DNA of 64,000 nt from Dechloromonas sp. H13 (GCF_009469615.1 NZ_SSXX01000001.1:620001-684000); one strand, 5' to 3'. Shown: positions 30,118 through 40,503, numbered from the stretch's first letter. Notes: generated from the letters alone by a model not told the origin. Numbers and translations are program-made.

Positions 30118-30518
30118 CCCAGCGCGCCAACAAGAAACCCGGCAGCCCCGGCAAACCTAATCCGGGCCAGCAACAAAAGTTTGAGGAGGCCATCGCATTT
30201 GTAGATTTCGACGGAATTGCCAAGCACCAGGCAACTCGGCAGAAGTCCTGGAAGCTGCTCTCCCCCGGCTATTTCTATGGACACGAAATCTTCGGCCTGC
30301 AAGACATCAGCGAAGGCTACGCATGGGGCTACTGCCCGTTCTGCAAAGAACCGGAGAAATCCTTCTGCGTCAATCTGAAGACTGGCGGCTACAAATGCAT
30401 GGCTCCCGAATGCCGCGAGGAAGGCAGCAACATGCTGACCTTCGCACGTAACTACTTGGGTATGGGTCACCACAAGGCCATAAGCTATCTGGATGCCGCG
30501 CACGGAGAAATCGAATGA
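30114..30518 (+). CDS. CHC2-like zinc-finger protein of the replication module, 134 aa
   Basis: WGYCPFCKEPEKSFCVNLKTGG and YKCMAPECREEGSNMLTFARNYLG form a Cys4-type zinc ribbon like the DnaG/phage-primase finger, but no catalytic domain follows. The N-terminus is a disordered basic stretch (RANKKPGSPGKPNPGQQQK). It overlaps the primase-like gene by four bases, suggesting a separate DNA-recognition subunit for it. Confidence 0.75.
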   Translation: MTQRANKKPGSPGKPNPGQQQKFEEAIAFVDFDGIAKHQATRQKSWKLLSPGYFYGHEIFGLQDISEGYAWGYCPFCKEPEKSFCVNLKTGGYKCMAPECREEGSNMLTFARNYLGMGHHKAISYLDAAHGEIE

Positions 30519-31507
30519 TCGCGGCCATCCAATCGGCGATCTTTGCGGTGAAAAACCTCGACTTCATCGCCCATGCCTTCTACAAGGCCGGGCCTGATGA
30601 AGCGCCTTGGGTTACCGGCTTCCCCGGCGACCCCGGTGCCGTCGGTCACGCCATGTGGGGCGGTCGCAGCGCCATTCCCTTGCCCCACTTCATCCGCAAC
30701 AGCAATAACAACTACATTGCCGTCAGCGCCTTCAAGCATGCCAGCGATGGCCGCTACCGGCGGCGCAAGGACTGTTTCGCAGGCATGTACATCGTCATGA
30801 TCGACGACGTCGGGACCAAGGTAGCGTTCGACAAGCTGGTATTGCCACCTACCTGTCTCGTCGAGACCAGCCCCGGGAATTTCCAGGCGTGGTATTTCCT
30901 GAAGGCGCCGGAGCGCGATCGTATCCGTGCCGAAACCCTGGTCAAGGGCATGATCGCCAGCGGCCTGACCGCCGACGGCGCGGACCCGGGGATGAGCGGA
31001 GTCACCCGCTACGGCCGGCTGCCGGTCGGCGTCAATGGCAAGAGCAAGTACGTCGAATGCCTCGGCCATCCGTTCGTTCAGCGCGTCGCAGCCTGGTCGC
31101 CGGAGCAACGCTACAGCATCGACGAGATTGCCGATGCCTACGGGGTGAATCTGCAAGTCACCCGTGTCCCGCGACGGAAGGCACCGGCGCACAAGCGCCA
31201 AATACCTGACCTTGGCACCCCGGAAGGGCACGACGGCATCACCAGCATCCTCGATGCAGCCGGCCTGTATCTGGAACCCCTGTCGGGACCGCAGGGCGGC
31301 CACCGCATAGTCTGCCCTTGGGTCCATGAACACACCGACGAGGACCAGACCGGCACCGTCTATTTCGAACCAAGCGATCAGAACGACGGGCGTGGCGGCT
31401 TCAAGTGCCACCACGGCCATTGTCAGACGCGGACCGTTGCTGACCTGACCCATTTCCTGATCCGCCTGCTGCAAAACAAGAACGAGGAATCGTCATGCAA
31501 CAACTGA
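30515..31507 (+). CDS. Primase-polymerase (AEP/RepB-primase-like) protein
   Basis: 330 residues. AEP-like pattern: YIVMIDDVG (motif I region with paired Asp), LVETSPGNFQAWYFLK (motif II region, Gln-Ala where many have a His), and GVTRYGRLPVGVNGKSKYVECL (motif III region). A C-terminal zinc-ribbon-like CPWVHEHTDEDQTGTVYFEPS and CHHGHCQTRT follows. It probably initiates element replication with the helicase-like protein next door. It overlaps both neighbours. Confidence 0.75.
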   Translation: MIAAIQSAIFAVKNLDFIAHAFYKAGPDEAPWVTGFPGDPGAVGHAMWGGRSAIPLPHFIRNSNNNYIAVSAFKHASDGRYRRRKDCFAGMYIVMIDDVGTKVAFDKLVLPPTCLVETSPGNFQAWYFLKAPERDRIRAETLVKGMIASGLTADGADPGMSGVTRYGRLPVGVNGKSKYVECLGHPFVQRVAAWSPEQRYSIDEIADAYGVNLQVTRVPRRKAPAHKRQIPDLGTPEGHDGITSILDAAGLYLEPLSGPQGGHRIVCPWVHEHTDEDQTGTVYFEPSDQNDGRGGFKCHHGHCQTRTVADLTHFLIRLLQNKNEESSCNN

Positions 31508-33183
31508 GCAACAACCCCGCACCTCCCGGCATCTCCGCTGAAGCCGTCCTTCTGGCCGCCCAACAAACTGCCGACCCGGTTGCAATCGTCGAAGCCGCGC
31601 TCGCCAAGATGGCGTCGGACCCGGGCGCGATGTACGAAGAAGCGGTAATCGCCGCCCTCAAGGTTATCCGGCAGAAGGAGGAAGCCGCCTACGTCCGCCT
31701 GACGGCGCAGGCCAAGGGCTGCAAGACCCGCATCGACAAGCTGACCGCACCGGAGCGCGACAACCATCAGGACAGCACGCAAGACATGATCCTGAGCATT
31801 GCGCGTAACGGCAGCACCCTCGGCCATGACGCCGACGGGCGTGGCATCGCGGTCATCGAAACCGGCGACCATCGCGAAGTCTGGTACATCGACAGCCATG
31901 GTTTCAAGGAATGGCTGCGTGCCGCTTTCTACCGGGCACACCGTACCGGCATCCCCGAGCTGGCGATGAGCACGGCCATCTCAACACTTGCCGCCATTGC
32001 CAAACACGACGGCAGCGAAATGAAGGTACACGTGCGCGCTGCAAAAGTGGGCGATGTCTATTATGTCGATCTCTGTGACGATGGCTGGCGCGTCATCCGG
32101 GTCGACCGCGACGGTTGGCAGATTGTCGCTCGCTCCCCGGTGTACTTCACGCGCACCAAGAACATGCGCCACCTCCCCACACCGGCGGCAGCGGGCGACA
32201 TCGCAAAACTCTGGGAACATACCAATATCCCGGACGTTCGCCGGTTGCCGGCGCTCGCCTGGCTGCTCGACTGCCTGCGCCCGGACACCCCCTACCCGAT
32301 CCTTGAATTGACCGGTGAACAGGGCAGCGCCAAAAGCTCCACCCAACGCCGTCTACGGGACTTGGTCGATCCCAACAAGGTGTCGCTGCGCGGTCGCCCC
32401 AAGGCCGTTGAAGACATCTATGTCAGCGCCGCCAACAGCCATGTCGTCAGCTTCGAGAACCTCTCATACCTCTCGCCCGAGCAGCAGGATGCCCTCTGTA
32501 CTTTGGCCACCGGCGGTGGATTCGCGACACGCGAGTTCTACACCAACGGTGAAGAGCACGTGCTCGAAACCAAGCGCCCGGTCATGATCAACGGCATCAA
32601 CCCGGTCGCTACGCAACCCGACCTGGTCGAGCGTGTAATCAGCATTGAGGCACCGACCATTCCGCCAGTTGACCGAAAGGATGAACAGACCCTCGAAGCT
32701 GAATGGCAGAAGGACCACCCATCCGTCTTCGCCGGCCTGCTTGATTTGTTTTCCGCGGCACTCGCAAAACTGCCGGATGTAAAGCTCAATGACAAGCACC
32801 GCATGGCCGACTACCAACTGCTTGGTGAGGCCGTCGGCCTGGCGCTGGGCAAGCCCGCCGGGCACTTTTCTGAGCTGTACGCCGGCGCCATTGCCGAAGG
32901 CATTGACCGCAGCCTCGAAACCTTTGGCGTGGCCAATGCCCTGCAGGTTTTCATGGCCGGGCAATCGACCTGGAAGGGGACCTATCAATCGCTGCTCGGC
33001 GAGCTGGCTTACCTTCCCGGCATCGACCGCTCGAACTGGCCCAAGTCGCCACGCGGCCTCGCCGGACAGCTGAAGCGAATCGGGCCGGGGTTGCGCCGCA
33101 TCGGCATCCTCATCGACAAACAGGGGCACGGCCGCACAGGCAGCACAATTTGCATTACTTGTTCGCCCGAAAACCAGTTGTAG
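31495..33183 (+). CDS. P-loop ATPase, putative replicative helicase
   Basis: 562 residues with Walker A GEQGSAKSS near residue 283 and a likely Walker B/sensor region VSFENLSYLSPEQQDALCTLATGGG. MINGINPV resembles the SF3/phage helicase core. Overlaps the primase gene by 13 bases; the last gene of the replication module. Helicase activity is inferred from context. The N-terminal third is family-specific and unrecognised. Confidence 0.75.
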   Translation: MQQLSNNPAPPGISAEAVLLAAQQTADPVAIVEAALAKMASDPGAMYEEAVIAALKVIRQKEEAAYVRLTAQAKGCKTRIDKLTAPERDNHQDSTQDMILSIARNGSTLGHDADGRGIAVIETGDHREVWYIDSHGFKEWLRAAFYRAHRTGIPELAMSTAISTLAAIAKHDGSEMKVHVRAAKVGDVYYVDLCDDGWRVIRVDRDGWQIVARSPVYFTRTKNMRHLPTPAAAGDIAKLWEHTNIPDVRRLPALAWLLDCLRPDTPYPILELTGEQGSAKSSTQRRLRDLVDPNKVSLRGRPKAVEDIYVSAANSHVVSFENLSYLSPEQQDALCTLATGGGFATREFYTNGEEHVLETKRPVMINGINPVATQPDLVERVISIEAPTIPPVDRKDEQTLEAEWQKDHPSVFAGLLDLFSAALAKLPDVKLNDKHRMADYQLLGEAVGLALGKPAGHFSELYAGAIAEGIDRSLETFGVANALQVFMAGQSTWKGTYQSLLGELAYLPGIDRSNWPKSPRGLAGQLKRIGPGLRRIGILIDKQGHGRTGSTICITCSPENQL

Positions 33184-33192
33184 GGAATTGAC

Positions 33193-33243
33193 CGTCACAA
33201 CGTCACATCGTCACCACCGCCGTGATGATGTGACGTTGTGACG
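33193..33243. repeat. 51-bp near-perfect inverted repeat after the helicase gene
   Basis: 22-base arms built from GTCACA/TGTGAC units (CGTCACAACGTCACATC and its complement) around a 7-base centre, with one mismatch. No T-run follows. Position at the end of the replication module suggests an origin, iteron-type site or strong transcript end. The rest of 33184-33374 shows only a GTG-start leader. Confidence 0.6.
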
Positions 33244-33374
33244 ATTGCTTCGCCAGCTTCCTCGCCCCGAAAACAATGACTGCCGCAGACACAAGTCATG
33301 CCCAGGCTATCACCCGATACCATGCCGGAGTAATATGGTCGCTTGTGTAGTCAACCTACTTCAGTCGCCCCCCA

Positions 33375-35762
33375 GTGCACGACAAGAAAAAACTCTCCGA
33401 GCGCGACATCTGCACCCAGTACATCACCCCTGCCCTGCAGCGGGCCGGCTGGGATTTCGCCACTCAGGCACGAGAAGAGGTCAGCTTCACCAAGGGTCGC
33501 GTCATCGTTCGCGGCAAGCTGCACACGCGGGGCAAGCAGAAGCGGGCCGACTACGTTCTCTACTACGCCCCCAACCTACCCATCGCCGTCATCGAGGCTA
33601 AGGACAACAACCACACCGTCGGCGACGGCATGCAGCAAGGGCTGAACTACGCTGAAACACTCGACGTGCCGTTTGCCATCAGCAGCAACGGCGACGCCTT
33701 CCTGATTCACGACCGGACCGGTCAGCACACCCCTATCGAGCAGCAAATCGCGCTGGACCACTTCCCCACGCCAGCCGAACTCTGGCAACGCTACTGTGCC
33801 TGGAAGGGAATTGCCGGCCCCGAAAAGCGCGTCACGGTCGAAACACCCTATTACGACGACGGCAGCGGCAAGACCCCGCGCTACTACCAGATCAACGCCA
33901 TCAACCGCGCCATCGAGGCCATCGCCCGCGGCCAGCCGCGCATCCTGCTGGTCATGGCCACCGGCACCGGCAAGACCTACACCGCCTTCCAGATCATCTG
34001 GCGCCTGTGGAAGTCGAAGGCCAAGAAGCGCATCCTCTTCCTCGCCGACCGCAACATCCTCGTGGACCAGACCCGGACCAACGACTTCAAGCCGTTCGGT
34101 CAGGCCATGACCAAGATCGAGAAGCGCCAGGCCAACAAAGCCTTCGAAATCTATCTCTCGCTCTACCAGGCGGTCACCGGCAGCGAAGAAGAAAAGAACA
34201 TCTACAGGCAGTTCTCGCCCGATTTCTTCGACCTGATCGTCATCGACGAATGCCATCGCGGCAGCGCCGCCGAAGACTCCGCCTGGCGTGAAATCCTCGA
34301 CTACTTCGCCGGCGCCACCCACATCGGCCTGACCGCCACGCCCAAGGAAACCAAGGAGGTTTCCAACATCCACTATTTCGGCGAGCCGGTCTACACCTAC
34401 TCGCTGCGCCAGGGCATCGACGACGGCTTCCTCGCCCCCTACAAGGTCGTGCGCATCGACATCGACAAGGATCTGCAGGGCTGGCGGCCGAGCCAAGGGC
34501 AGACCGACAAGCATGGCAACCTGATCGAGGACCGCATCTACAACCAGAAGGACTTCGACCGCACGCTCGTGCTGGAGAAGCGCACTGAACTGGTGGCCCG
34601 CAAGATCACCGAATTCCTCAAGGCCACCGACCCCTACGCCAAGACCATCGTCTTCTGCGAGGACATCGACCACGCCGAGCGCATGCGGCAAGCCCTGACC
34701 AACCTCAACCCGGAGCGCATCGCCGAAAACCGCAAGTACGTCATGCGCATCACCGGCGACGAGCAGGAAGGCAAGGCCGAACTCGACAACTTCATCGACC
34801 CCGAAAGCCGCTACCCGGTCATCGCCACCACCAGCAAGCTGATGACCACCGGCGTCGATGCCCAGACCTGCAAGCTCATCGTGCTCGACCAGCGCATCCA
34901 GTCGATGACCGAATTCAAGCAGATCATCGGGCGTGGCACCCGTATCAACGAGGACTACAACAAGTTCTGGTTCACCATCATGGACTTCAAGAAGGCCACG
35001 GAGTTGTTTGCCGATCCCGCCTTCGATGGCGACCCGGTACAGATTTACGAGCCGGTCGGAGAAGAGACGCCTGTCCCGCCGGACGAAGAGCCACCGGACG
35101 GTGAGCCACTGCCGCCCGACACAGAACCCGAACCTCCCCTGCCCCCCGACGAACCGGGTGAAAAGCGCATCAAGTACGTTGTCGGCGGCGAAGTCACCGT
35201 CTATGTCGTCGCCGAGCGCGTCCAGTACTACGGCCCCAACGGCAAGCTGATCACCGAATCGCTGAAGGACTACACGCGCAAGGCCGTCCGCAACGAGTAC
35301 GCCTCGGTCGACGACTTCCTGCGCCGCTGGACCAGCGCCGAGCGCAAGAAGGCAGTCATCGAGGAACTCGAATCACAGGGAGTCCTGCTCGACGCATTGT
35401 CGGAAGAGGTTGGGAAGAAACTGGGCAAAACCTTCGACCCCTTCGACCTGATCTGCCATGTCGCCTTCGACCGCCCTCCGCTGTCGCGCAAGGAACGGGT
35501 CGAAGAGGTCCGCAAGCGCGACGTCTTCACCAGGTATGGCGACCAGGCCCGCGCCGTCCTCGACGCCCTGCTCGACAAGTACGCCGATACCGGCATTGAG
35601 AGCATCGAGGACATCAAGATTCTGACCATCGACCCGTTTTCCCGGCTGGGGACCGCGCCGGAGCTTATCAAGGCGTTCGGCGGGAAGGCTGAGTATCAGA
35701 AAGCAATCTGCCATCTGGAACATAGCCTTTACTCATCGGATGTATCGAAAAAAACAGGGTAG
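33375..35762 (+). CDS. hsdR: Type I restriction endonuclease subunit R
   Basis: 795 residues. N-terminal PD-(D/E)XK nuclease ([22 protein letters not shown]), SF2 helicase motifs [14 protein letters not shown] and DECHRGS, later [12 protein letters not shown], and an EcoEI-type C-terminal domain after a Pro-rich linker (about residues 560-590). Translocates and cuts unmethylated DNA with HsdM and HsdS. GTG start at 33375 chosen as the first codon in frame aligning with the family ([20 protein letters not shown]). Confidence 0.96.
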   Translation: MHDKKKLSERDICTQYITPALQRAGWDFATQAREEVSFTKGRVIVRGKLHTRGKQKRADYVLYYAPNLPIAVIEAKDNNHTVGDGMQQGLNYAETLDVPFAISSNGDAFLIHDRTGQHTPIEQQIALDHFPTPAELWQRYCAWKGIAGPEKRVTVETPYYDDGSGKTPRYYQINAINRAIEAIARGQPRILLVMATGTGKTYTAFQIIWRLWKSKAKKRILFLADRNILVDQTRTNDFKPFGQAMTKIEKRQANKAFEIYLSLYQAVTGSEEEKNIYRQFSPDFFDLIVIDECHRGSAAEDSAWREILDYFAGATHIGLTATPKETKEVSNIHYFGEPVYTYSLRQGIDDGFLAPYKVVRIDIDKDLQGWRPSQGQTDKHGNLIEDRIYNQKDFDRTLVLEKRTELVARKITEFLKATDPYAKTIVFCEDIDHAERMRQALTNLNPERIAENRKYVMRITGDEQEGKAELDNFIDPESRYPVIATTSKLMTTGVDAQTCKLIVLDQRIQSMTEFKQIIGRGTRINEDYNKFWFTIMDFKKATELFADPAFDGDPVQIYEPVGEETPVPPDEEPPDGEPLPPDTEPEPPLPPDEPGEKRIKYVVGGEVTVYVVAERVQYYGPNGKLITESLKDYTRKAVRNEYASVDDFLRRWTSAERKKAVIEELESQGVLLDALSEEVGKKLGKTFDPFDLICHVAFDRPPLSRKERVEEVRKRDVFTRYGDQARAVLDALLDKYADTGIESIEDIKILTIDPFSRLGTAPELIKAFGGKAEYQKAICHLEHSLYSSDVSKKTG

Positions 35763-35767
35763 AAACT

Positions 35768-36427
35768 ATGCCAATCAATAATGACGATCGTTTTTCAAGT
35801 TTTAAAGAAGCTTTTGAGTCATGCAATAAACAATCCAAGAATAGTTTTCCTCCAGGCATTTGGCCAAACTCAGACCATTGGTTTGTATCGCGAGCCACAA
35901 CGTACATGGCTGAACAGCCATTGGGAAAAATCGTAACCAAGATCAGTCAGGACGAATTGACAAATCTAGAATTCTTTTGGTTTGGCGTATCAAGTGAAAA
36001 AGGCTGGGTGGTACTCGACCGAAGGCTGGGAGTTAACGAGCCGGCAGGACACTCTGATTTACTTTTTATAGAGCTTGGCACTTGGAGAGCGTTCCGAGAC
36101 ACGCGGGCACGATGGGATGAACCGAACTACCACTTTGCAAAGAAATTTATCGCCGACGTAAGCGATGCAGCGGAAAGAGAAAAACTGGAAGCTGAGTTAG
36201 AAGTACTCAAGCAGAAATTGGCGGTTGATGGCTACGAAACTGCCTTTGAAAGCGTCAAAAGCGTTCTTGCTGAGATAGGACCAAGAGCGTATGGGTACAG
36301 CAAAATGGCGGCATTCTCCTTTAGAAGCGTGACTAACGTTTTAAGTGCCGAAGAAAAGGCAAGAGAACCGTACGCCTTTTACAACCCAGAGACTGATGAG
36401 ACAGAGTATTTTCCTGGGGAACGCTAG
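35768..36427 (+). CDS. Unknown protein encoded between hsdR and hsdM, 219 aa
   Basis: Clearly lower GC than hsdR and hsdM. No known motif: an aromatic N-terminus (PGIWPNSDHWFVSRATTY), a beta-rich centre (FWFGVSSEKGWVVLDRRL) and a charged helical C-terminal half (DAAEREKLEAELEVLKQKL). Inserted in the hsd operon six bases after hsdR, 41 bases before hsdM. Could modify restriction or respond to its failure, as PrrC and RloC do, but it lacks their P-loop and HEPN motifs. Confidence 0.7.
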   Translation: MPINNDDRFSSFKEAFESCNKQSKNSFPPGIWPNSDHWFVSRATTYMAEQPLGKIVTKISQDELTNLEFFWFGVSSEKGWVVLDRRLGVNEPAGHSDLLFIELGTWRAFRDTRARWDEPNYHFAKKFIADVSDAAEREKLEAELEVLKQKLAVDGYETAFESVKSVLAEIGPRAYGYSKMAAFSFRSVTNVLSAEEKAREPYAFYNPETDETEYFPGER

Positions 36428-36468
36428 TCAGAACAGATCGTTTTTGCACTTAATAATCAGAAATTTAT

Positions 36469-37932
36469 ATGTCCATCTCCACCACCATCAAATCCATCCA
36501 AGACATCATGCGCAAGGATGTCGGCGTCGATGGCGACGCGCAGCGCATCGGCCAGCTGGTCTGGATGTTCTTTCTCAAGATCTACGACGACAAGGAAACC
36601 GAGTACGAGCTGCTCGACGACAACTATCGCTCGCCGATCCCCGAGCCGCTGCGCTGGCGCAACTGGGCGGCCGACGCGGAAGGCATGACCGGCGACGAGC
36701 TGCTCGACTTCGTCAATATCCAGCTCTTCCCCGCCCTCAAGAACCTCCAGCCGGCACACGACGACCGCCGCGGCTTCGTCATCCGCAGCGTCTTCGAGGA
36801 CGCCTACAACTACATGAAGTCCGGCCACCTGATGCGCCAAGTCATCAACAAGATCGTTGCCGGCGTCGATTTCAACAAGGCACAGGACCGTCACCTGTTC
36901 GGCGATCTCTACGAGCAAATCCTGCGTGACCTGCAGAATGCCGGCAACGCCGGCGAGTACTACACGCCGCGCCCGGTCACCCGGTTCATGGTCGACATGG
37001 TCGCCCCCGCCCTCGGCGAAAAGATTCTCGACCCCGCCTGTGGCACCGGCGGCTTCCTCACCTGTGCAATCGAACACGTGCGCCGGCAGCACGTCAGGAC
37101 GGTCGAGGACGAGCAACTGCTCCAGCAGTGCATCAACGGCGTCGAGAAGAAGCCCCTGCCCCACCTGCTGTGCACCACCAACATGATTCTGCACGGGCTG
37201 GACGTGCCGACTAATGTCCGCCACGACAACACCCTCGCCCGCCCGCTGCGCGACTACGGCCCCAAGGATCGCGTCGACGTCATCGTCACCAACCCGCCCT
37301 TCGGCGGCATGGAAGAAGACGGCATCGAGACCAACTTCCCCGCCACCTTCCGCACCCGCGAAACCGCCGACCTCTTTCTCGTGCTGATCATGCACCTGCT
37401 CAAGGACGGCGGCCGCGCCGCGCTGGTGCTGCCCGACGGCACGCTGTTCGGCGAAGGCATCAAGACACGCATCAAGGAGCAACTGCTCGAAACCTGCAAC
37501 CTGCACACCATCGTCCGCCTACCCAACGGCGTCTTCAACCCCTACACCGGCATCAAGACCAACCTGCTCTTCTTCACCAAGGGTTCGCCGACGCAGGACG
37601 TCTGGTTCTACGAACATCCCTACCCGCCGGGCGTGAAGAGCTACAACAAGACCAAGCCCATGCGCATCGAGGAGTTCGACGCCGAAAAAGCCTGGTGGGG
37701 CGGCGTCGACCGCAGCAACCGGGTCGAAAACGAATACGCATGGAAAGTCAGCGCCGACGAGATCAAGGCGCGCAACTACAACCTCGACATCAAGAACCCG
37801 CACAGCCCGGACCAAGTCAGCCACGACCCGGACGAACTACTCGCCGGCTACGCCGCCCTGCAGCAGCAAATCAGTCAGACCCGCGACCAGCTCAAGGCCG
37901 TGCTCGCCGCCGCGCTGGAGGGCAAGGCGTGA
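36469..37932 (+). CDS. hsdM: Type I DNA methyltransferase subunit M
   Basis: 487 residues. N-terminal HsdM helical domain, SAM-binding motif DPACGTGGFLTCAIEHV and catalytic NPPF (VTNPPFGGMEEDG), the N6-adenine pattern. Forms the M2S methylase. GTG of hsdS overlaps its stop. Confidence 0.97.
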   Translation: MSISTTIKSIQDIMRKDVGVDGDAQRIGQLVWMFFLKIYDDKETEYELLDDNYRSPIPEPLRWRNWAADAEGMTGDELLDFVNIQLFPALKNLQPAHDDRRGFVIRSVFEDAYNYMKSGHLMRQVINKIVAGVDFNKAQDRHLFGDLYEQILRDLQNAGNAGEYYTPRPVTRFMVDMVAPALGEKILDPACGTGGFLTCAIEHVRRQHVRTVEDEQLLQQCINGVEKKPLPHLLCTTNMILHGLDVPTNVRHDNTLARPLRDYGPKDRVDVIVTNPPFGGMEEDGIETNFPATFRTRETADLFLVLIMHLLKDGGRAALVLPDGTLFGEGIKTRIKEQLLETCNLHTIVRLPNGVFNPYTGIKTNLLFFTKGSPTQDVWFYEHPYPPGVKSYNKTKPMRIEEFDAEKAWWGGVDRSNRVENEYAWKVSADEIKARNYNLDIKNPHSPDQVSHDPDELLAGYAALQQQISQTRDQLKAVLAAALEGKA

Positions 37933-39398
37933 GCGTCGCCCTGAGCGAACACTTGCCGTTGCTGGCGACGGCCCAGGATGGTACCCAGAAGCTGCGCGGC
38001 TTGATTCTCGAACTGGCGGTGCGCGGCAAGCTGGTGCCGCAAGACAGCATTTCCGATAAGGAGAGTTGGAAACGCGGGCTTTTCAGCGATTTTTTTTCAC
38101 TCGAATATGGTGACAACCTGCCTGCTCCGAAGAGGACAGGAACCGGTGAATACCCGGTTTACGGTTCAAATGGTGTTGTTGGTACGCACAACGAATGCAG
38201 GGTGAAAGCACCATGTATTGTGGTTGGGAGAAAGGGCTCTGCTGGTGCGTTAAACCTCTGTCGAGAAACTGGATGCTGGGTTACCGATGTCGCCTATTAC
38301 TGCATTCCTCCGAGCGGCATCGACCTAGATTTCGCCTTTGCGCTTTTTCATACGTTGGGGTTAGACAACCTTGGGAAAGGGATAAAGCCAGGCCTAAGCA
38401 GGAACGAGGCATATTCACTTCCAGTTGCAATTCCATCCGTCGCTGAACAACACCGCATCGTCGCCAAAGTCGATGAACTGATGGCCCTCTGCGACCGGCT
38501 GGAGGCGGAGCACTCCGACGCCGCAACGGCTCATGAACGGCTGGTCGCAACCCTGCTCGGCACCCTCACCCAAAGCGCCGACGCCACCGACCTCGCCGCC
38601 AACTGGCAGCGCCTCGCCGATCACTTCGACACCCTGTTCACCACCGAATCCAGCCTCGACGCCCTCAAGCAAACCATCCTCCAGCTCGCCGTCATGGGCA
38701 AACTGGTGCCGCAAGACCCGAACGACGAGCCGGCGAGCAATTTTCTGAAGCTGATCGCTCAGGACCGGGCGCGGCGGGTGGAGGGCAAAACCAAGAAATT
38801 GGATCCGCTGCCGCCTGTTGGTGAGGATAAACGGCCGTTTGTGTTGCCAGCCGGCTGGGAATGGATTCCGTTCGGTAATGCCACAATCTGTCGCGATGGC
38901 GAGAGAGTCCCGGTCTCACAAGACGAGCGCAACCAGCGGGAGCGACTCTATGACTACTACGGCGCATCTGGAGTCATCGACAAGATAGACGGTTACCTAT
39001 TCGACAAGCCATTGCTGCTGATTGGCGAGGATGGAGCGAATCTGGTAAATCGCTCGACGCCAATTGCCTTTATCGCTAGGGGCAAGTACTGGGTCAATAA
39101 CCACGCCCACGTGATTGACGGCCTTTCGGAAAGCTATCTTCGGTTTCTGACGCTATTCATCAATGCGATTGATTTAAAGCCCTACGTGACCGGCACAGCG
39201 CAGCCCAAAATGAATCAGGCAAAGATGAACTCAATCCCGCTCGCTTTGCCACCCGAAGCCGAACAACACCGCATCGTCGCCAAAGTCGACGAACTGCTGG
39301 CCCTCGTCGACCGCCTCAAGGCTGGTATCACCGAATCCCGCACCCGCCAAGCGCAACTGGCCGACACCCTGATCGAAACCGCCCTCAAGGCCACCTGA
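37929..39398 (+). CDS. hsdS: Type I specificity subunit S
   Basis: 489 residues. Two target-recognition domains, each ended by the repeat EQHRIVAKVDELxAL (near residues 165-180 and 450-465) and preceded by LRGLILELAVRGKLVPQD or its copy TILQLAVMGKLVPQDPND. This gives the two-fold circular layout of HsdS. GTG start at 37929. TRD1 and TRD2 differ, so the recognition site is bipartite asymmetric. Confidence 0.95.
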   Translation: MSVALSEHLPLLATAQDGTQKLRGLILELAVRGKLVPQDSISDKESWKRGLFSDFFSLEYGDNLPAPKRTGTGEYPVYGSNGVVGTHNECRVKAPCIVVGRKGSAGALNLCRETGCWVTDVAYYCIPPSGIDLDFAFALFHTLGLDNLGKGIKPGLSRNEAYSLPVAIPSVAEQHRIVAKVDELMALCDRLEAEHSDAATAHERLVATLLGTLTQSADATDLAANWQRLADHFDTLFTTESSLDALKQTILQLAVMGKLVPQDPNDEPASNFLKLIAQDRARRVEGKTKKLDPLPPVGEDKRPFVLPAGWEWIPFGNATICRDGERVPVSQDERNQRERLYDYYGASGVIDKIDGYLFDKPLLLIGEDGANLVNRSTPIAFIARGKYWVNNHAHVIDGLSESYLRFLTLFINAIDLKPYVTGTAQPKMNQAKMNSIPLALPPEAEQHRIVAKVDELLALVDRLKAGITESRTRQAQLADTLIETALKAT

Positions 39399-39411
39399 AC
39401 CCGGAGCCGCC

Positions 39412-40503
39412 ATGCCCATCCGTACCGACCTCTGGAAAGTTGCCGCCACCCCGCAGCCCCTGCCCGAAGCGCAGCTGGCCAGCGAAAGGCAACTGGAAGA
39501 CATGATCGTCGCCGCTCCGCGGCTGCTCTCCGACGAGTGGATGCTGATCGGCCGGCAGGAAGACACCGGCTTCGGCGGACGCATCGACCTGCTGGCCATC
39601 GCCCCCGACGGCGCGCTGGTGCTGATCGAACTTAAGCGCGACAAGACGCCGCGCGATGTCGTCGCCCAGTCGCTGGATTACGCCAGCTGGGTGGAAAAAT
39701 TGCGTCCCGAGGACATCGCTGCCATCTACGGTCGCTTCGCCCCCGGCCGGAACCTCGGCGAGGACTTTCAGCAACGCTTCGGCCTCGCGCTCGACGAGGA
39801 TTCGCTGAACGAGAGCCACCAGATCATCATCGTTTCGGCCGCGCTCGACGCCAGCACCGAGCGCATCGTCGCCTACCTGAGCGAGCGCGACATCCCGATC
39901 AACGTGCTCTGCTTCCAGGTCTTCGCCAACGGCAGCGAACAGCTGATCAGCCGCACGTGGCTGCTCGACCCCGTCAAGACTCAGGTCAGCGCGGCCACCA
40001 AGCAGGACGGCCCGAAGGAGCCGTGGAACGGCGAGTTCTACCACTCCTTCGGCACCTACTCCGGCGAACGCTCATGGGATGACGCCGTGAAGTACGGCTT
40101 CATCTGTGGCGGCGGCGACATTTGGTACAGCAGGACACTACAGCTACTCAACCCCGGCGACCGCGTCTGGGCCAAGATACCCGGCGCCGGCTTCGTCGGC
40201 GTCGGCCGCGTCACCGGCCGCGCCCAGCGCTACCGCGACTTTATGGTGACCACCCCGGAAGGCGAAGTGCCATTCAGCACGGTCGAACGCCACGGCCACT
40301 ACCACCAGCAATACGCCGACGACGAAGAGAAATCGGAATACTTCGTTCCCGTCCACTGGCTGCAAACCATCCCCGCCAGCCAGGCCATTCAGGAGATCGG
40401 CATGTTCGGCAACCAGAACACCGTCTGCAAGCCGACGACGCCGAAATGGCGGTCGACGGTGGAGAGATTGAAGGCGCATTTCCCGGGATTCGACACCCCG
40501 TGA
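39412..40503 (+). CDS. NucS/DUF91-like nuclease fused to a possible EVE/PUA-like domain
   Basis: 363 residues, 13 bases after hsdS. N-terminal PD-(D/E)XK: FGGRIDLLAIAPDGALVLIELKRDK (Asp and Glu-Leu-Lys catalytic set). The C-terminal half reads SWDDAVKYGFICGGGDIWYSR, LLNPGDRVWAKIPGAGFVGVGRV, resembling EVE/PUA-like modified-base readers. Likely a restriction accessory; the exact target is unknown. Confidence 0.75.
   Translation: MPIRTDLWKVAATPQPLPEAQLASERQLEDMIVAAPRLLSDEWMLIGRQEDTGFGGRIDLLAIAPDGALVLIELKRDKTPRDVVAQSLDYASWVEKLRPEDIAAIYGRFAPGRNLGEDFQQRFGLALDEDSLNESHQIIIVSAALDASTERIVAYLSERDIPINVLCFQVFANGSEQLISRTWLLDPVKTQVSAATKQDGPKEPWNGEFYHSFGTYSGERSWDDAVKYGFICGGGDIWYSRTLQLLNPGDRVWAKIPGAGFVGVGRVTGRAQRYRDFMVTTPEGEVPFSTVERHGHYHQQYADDEEKSEYFVPVHWLQTIPASQAIQEIGMFGNQNTVCKPTTPKWRSTVERLKAHFPGFDTP

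Noticed and set aside
37700..37720. GTCGACCGC in hsdM, also in proA (14300), dnaG (22365) and holA (13016)
   Set aside because: No T-rich left arm; common Val-Asp-Arg or Ser-Thr codons explain these, so they were not counted as repeat copies.
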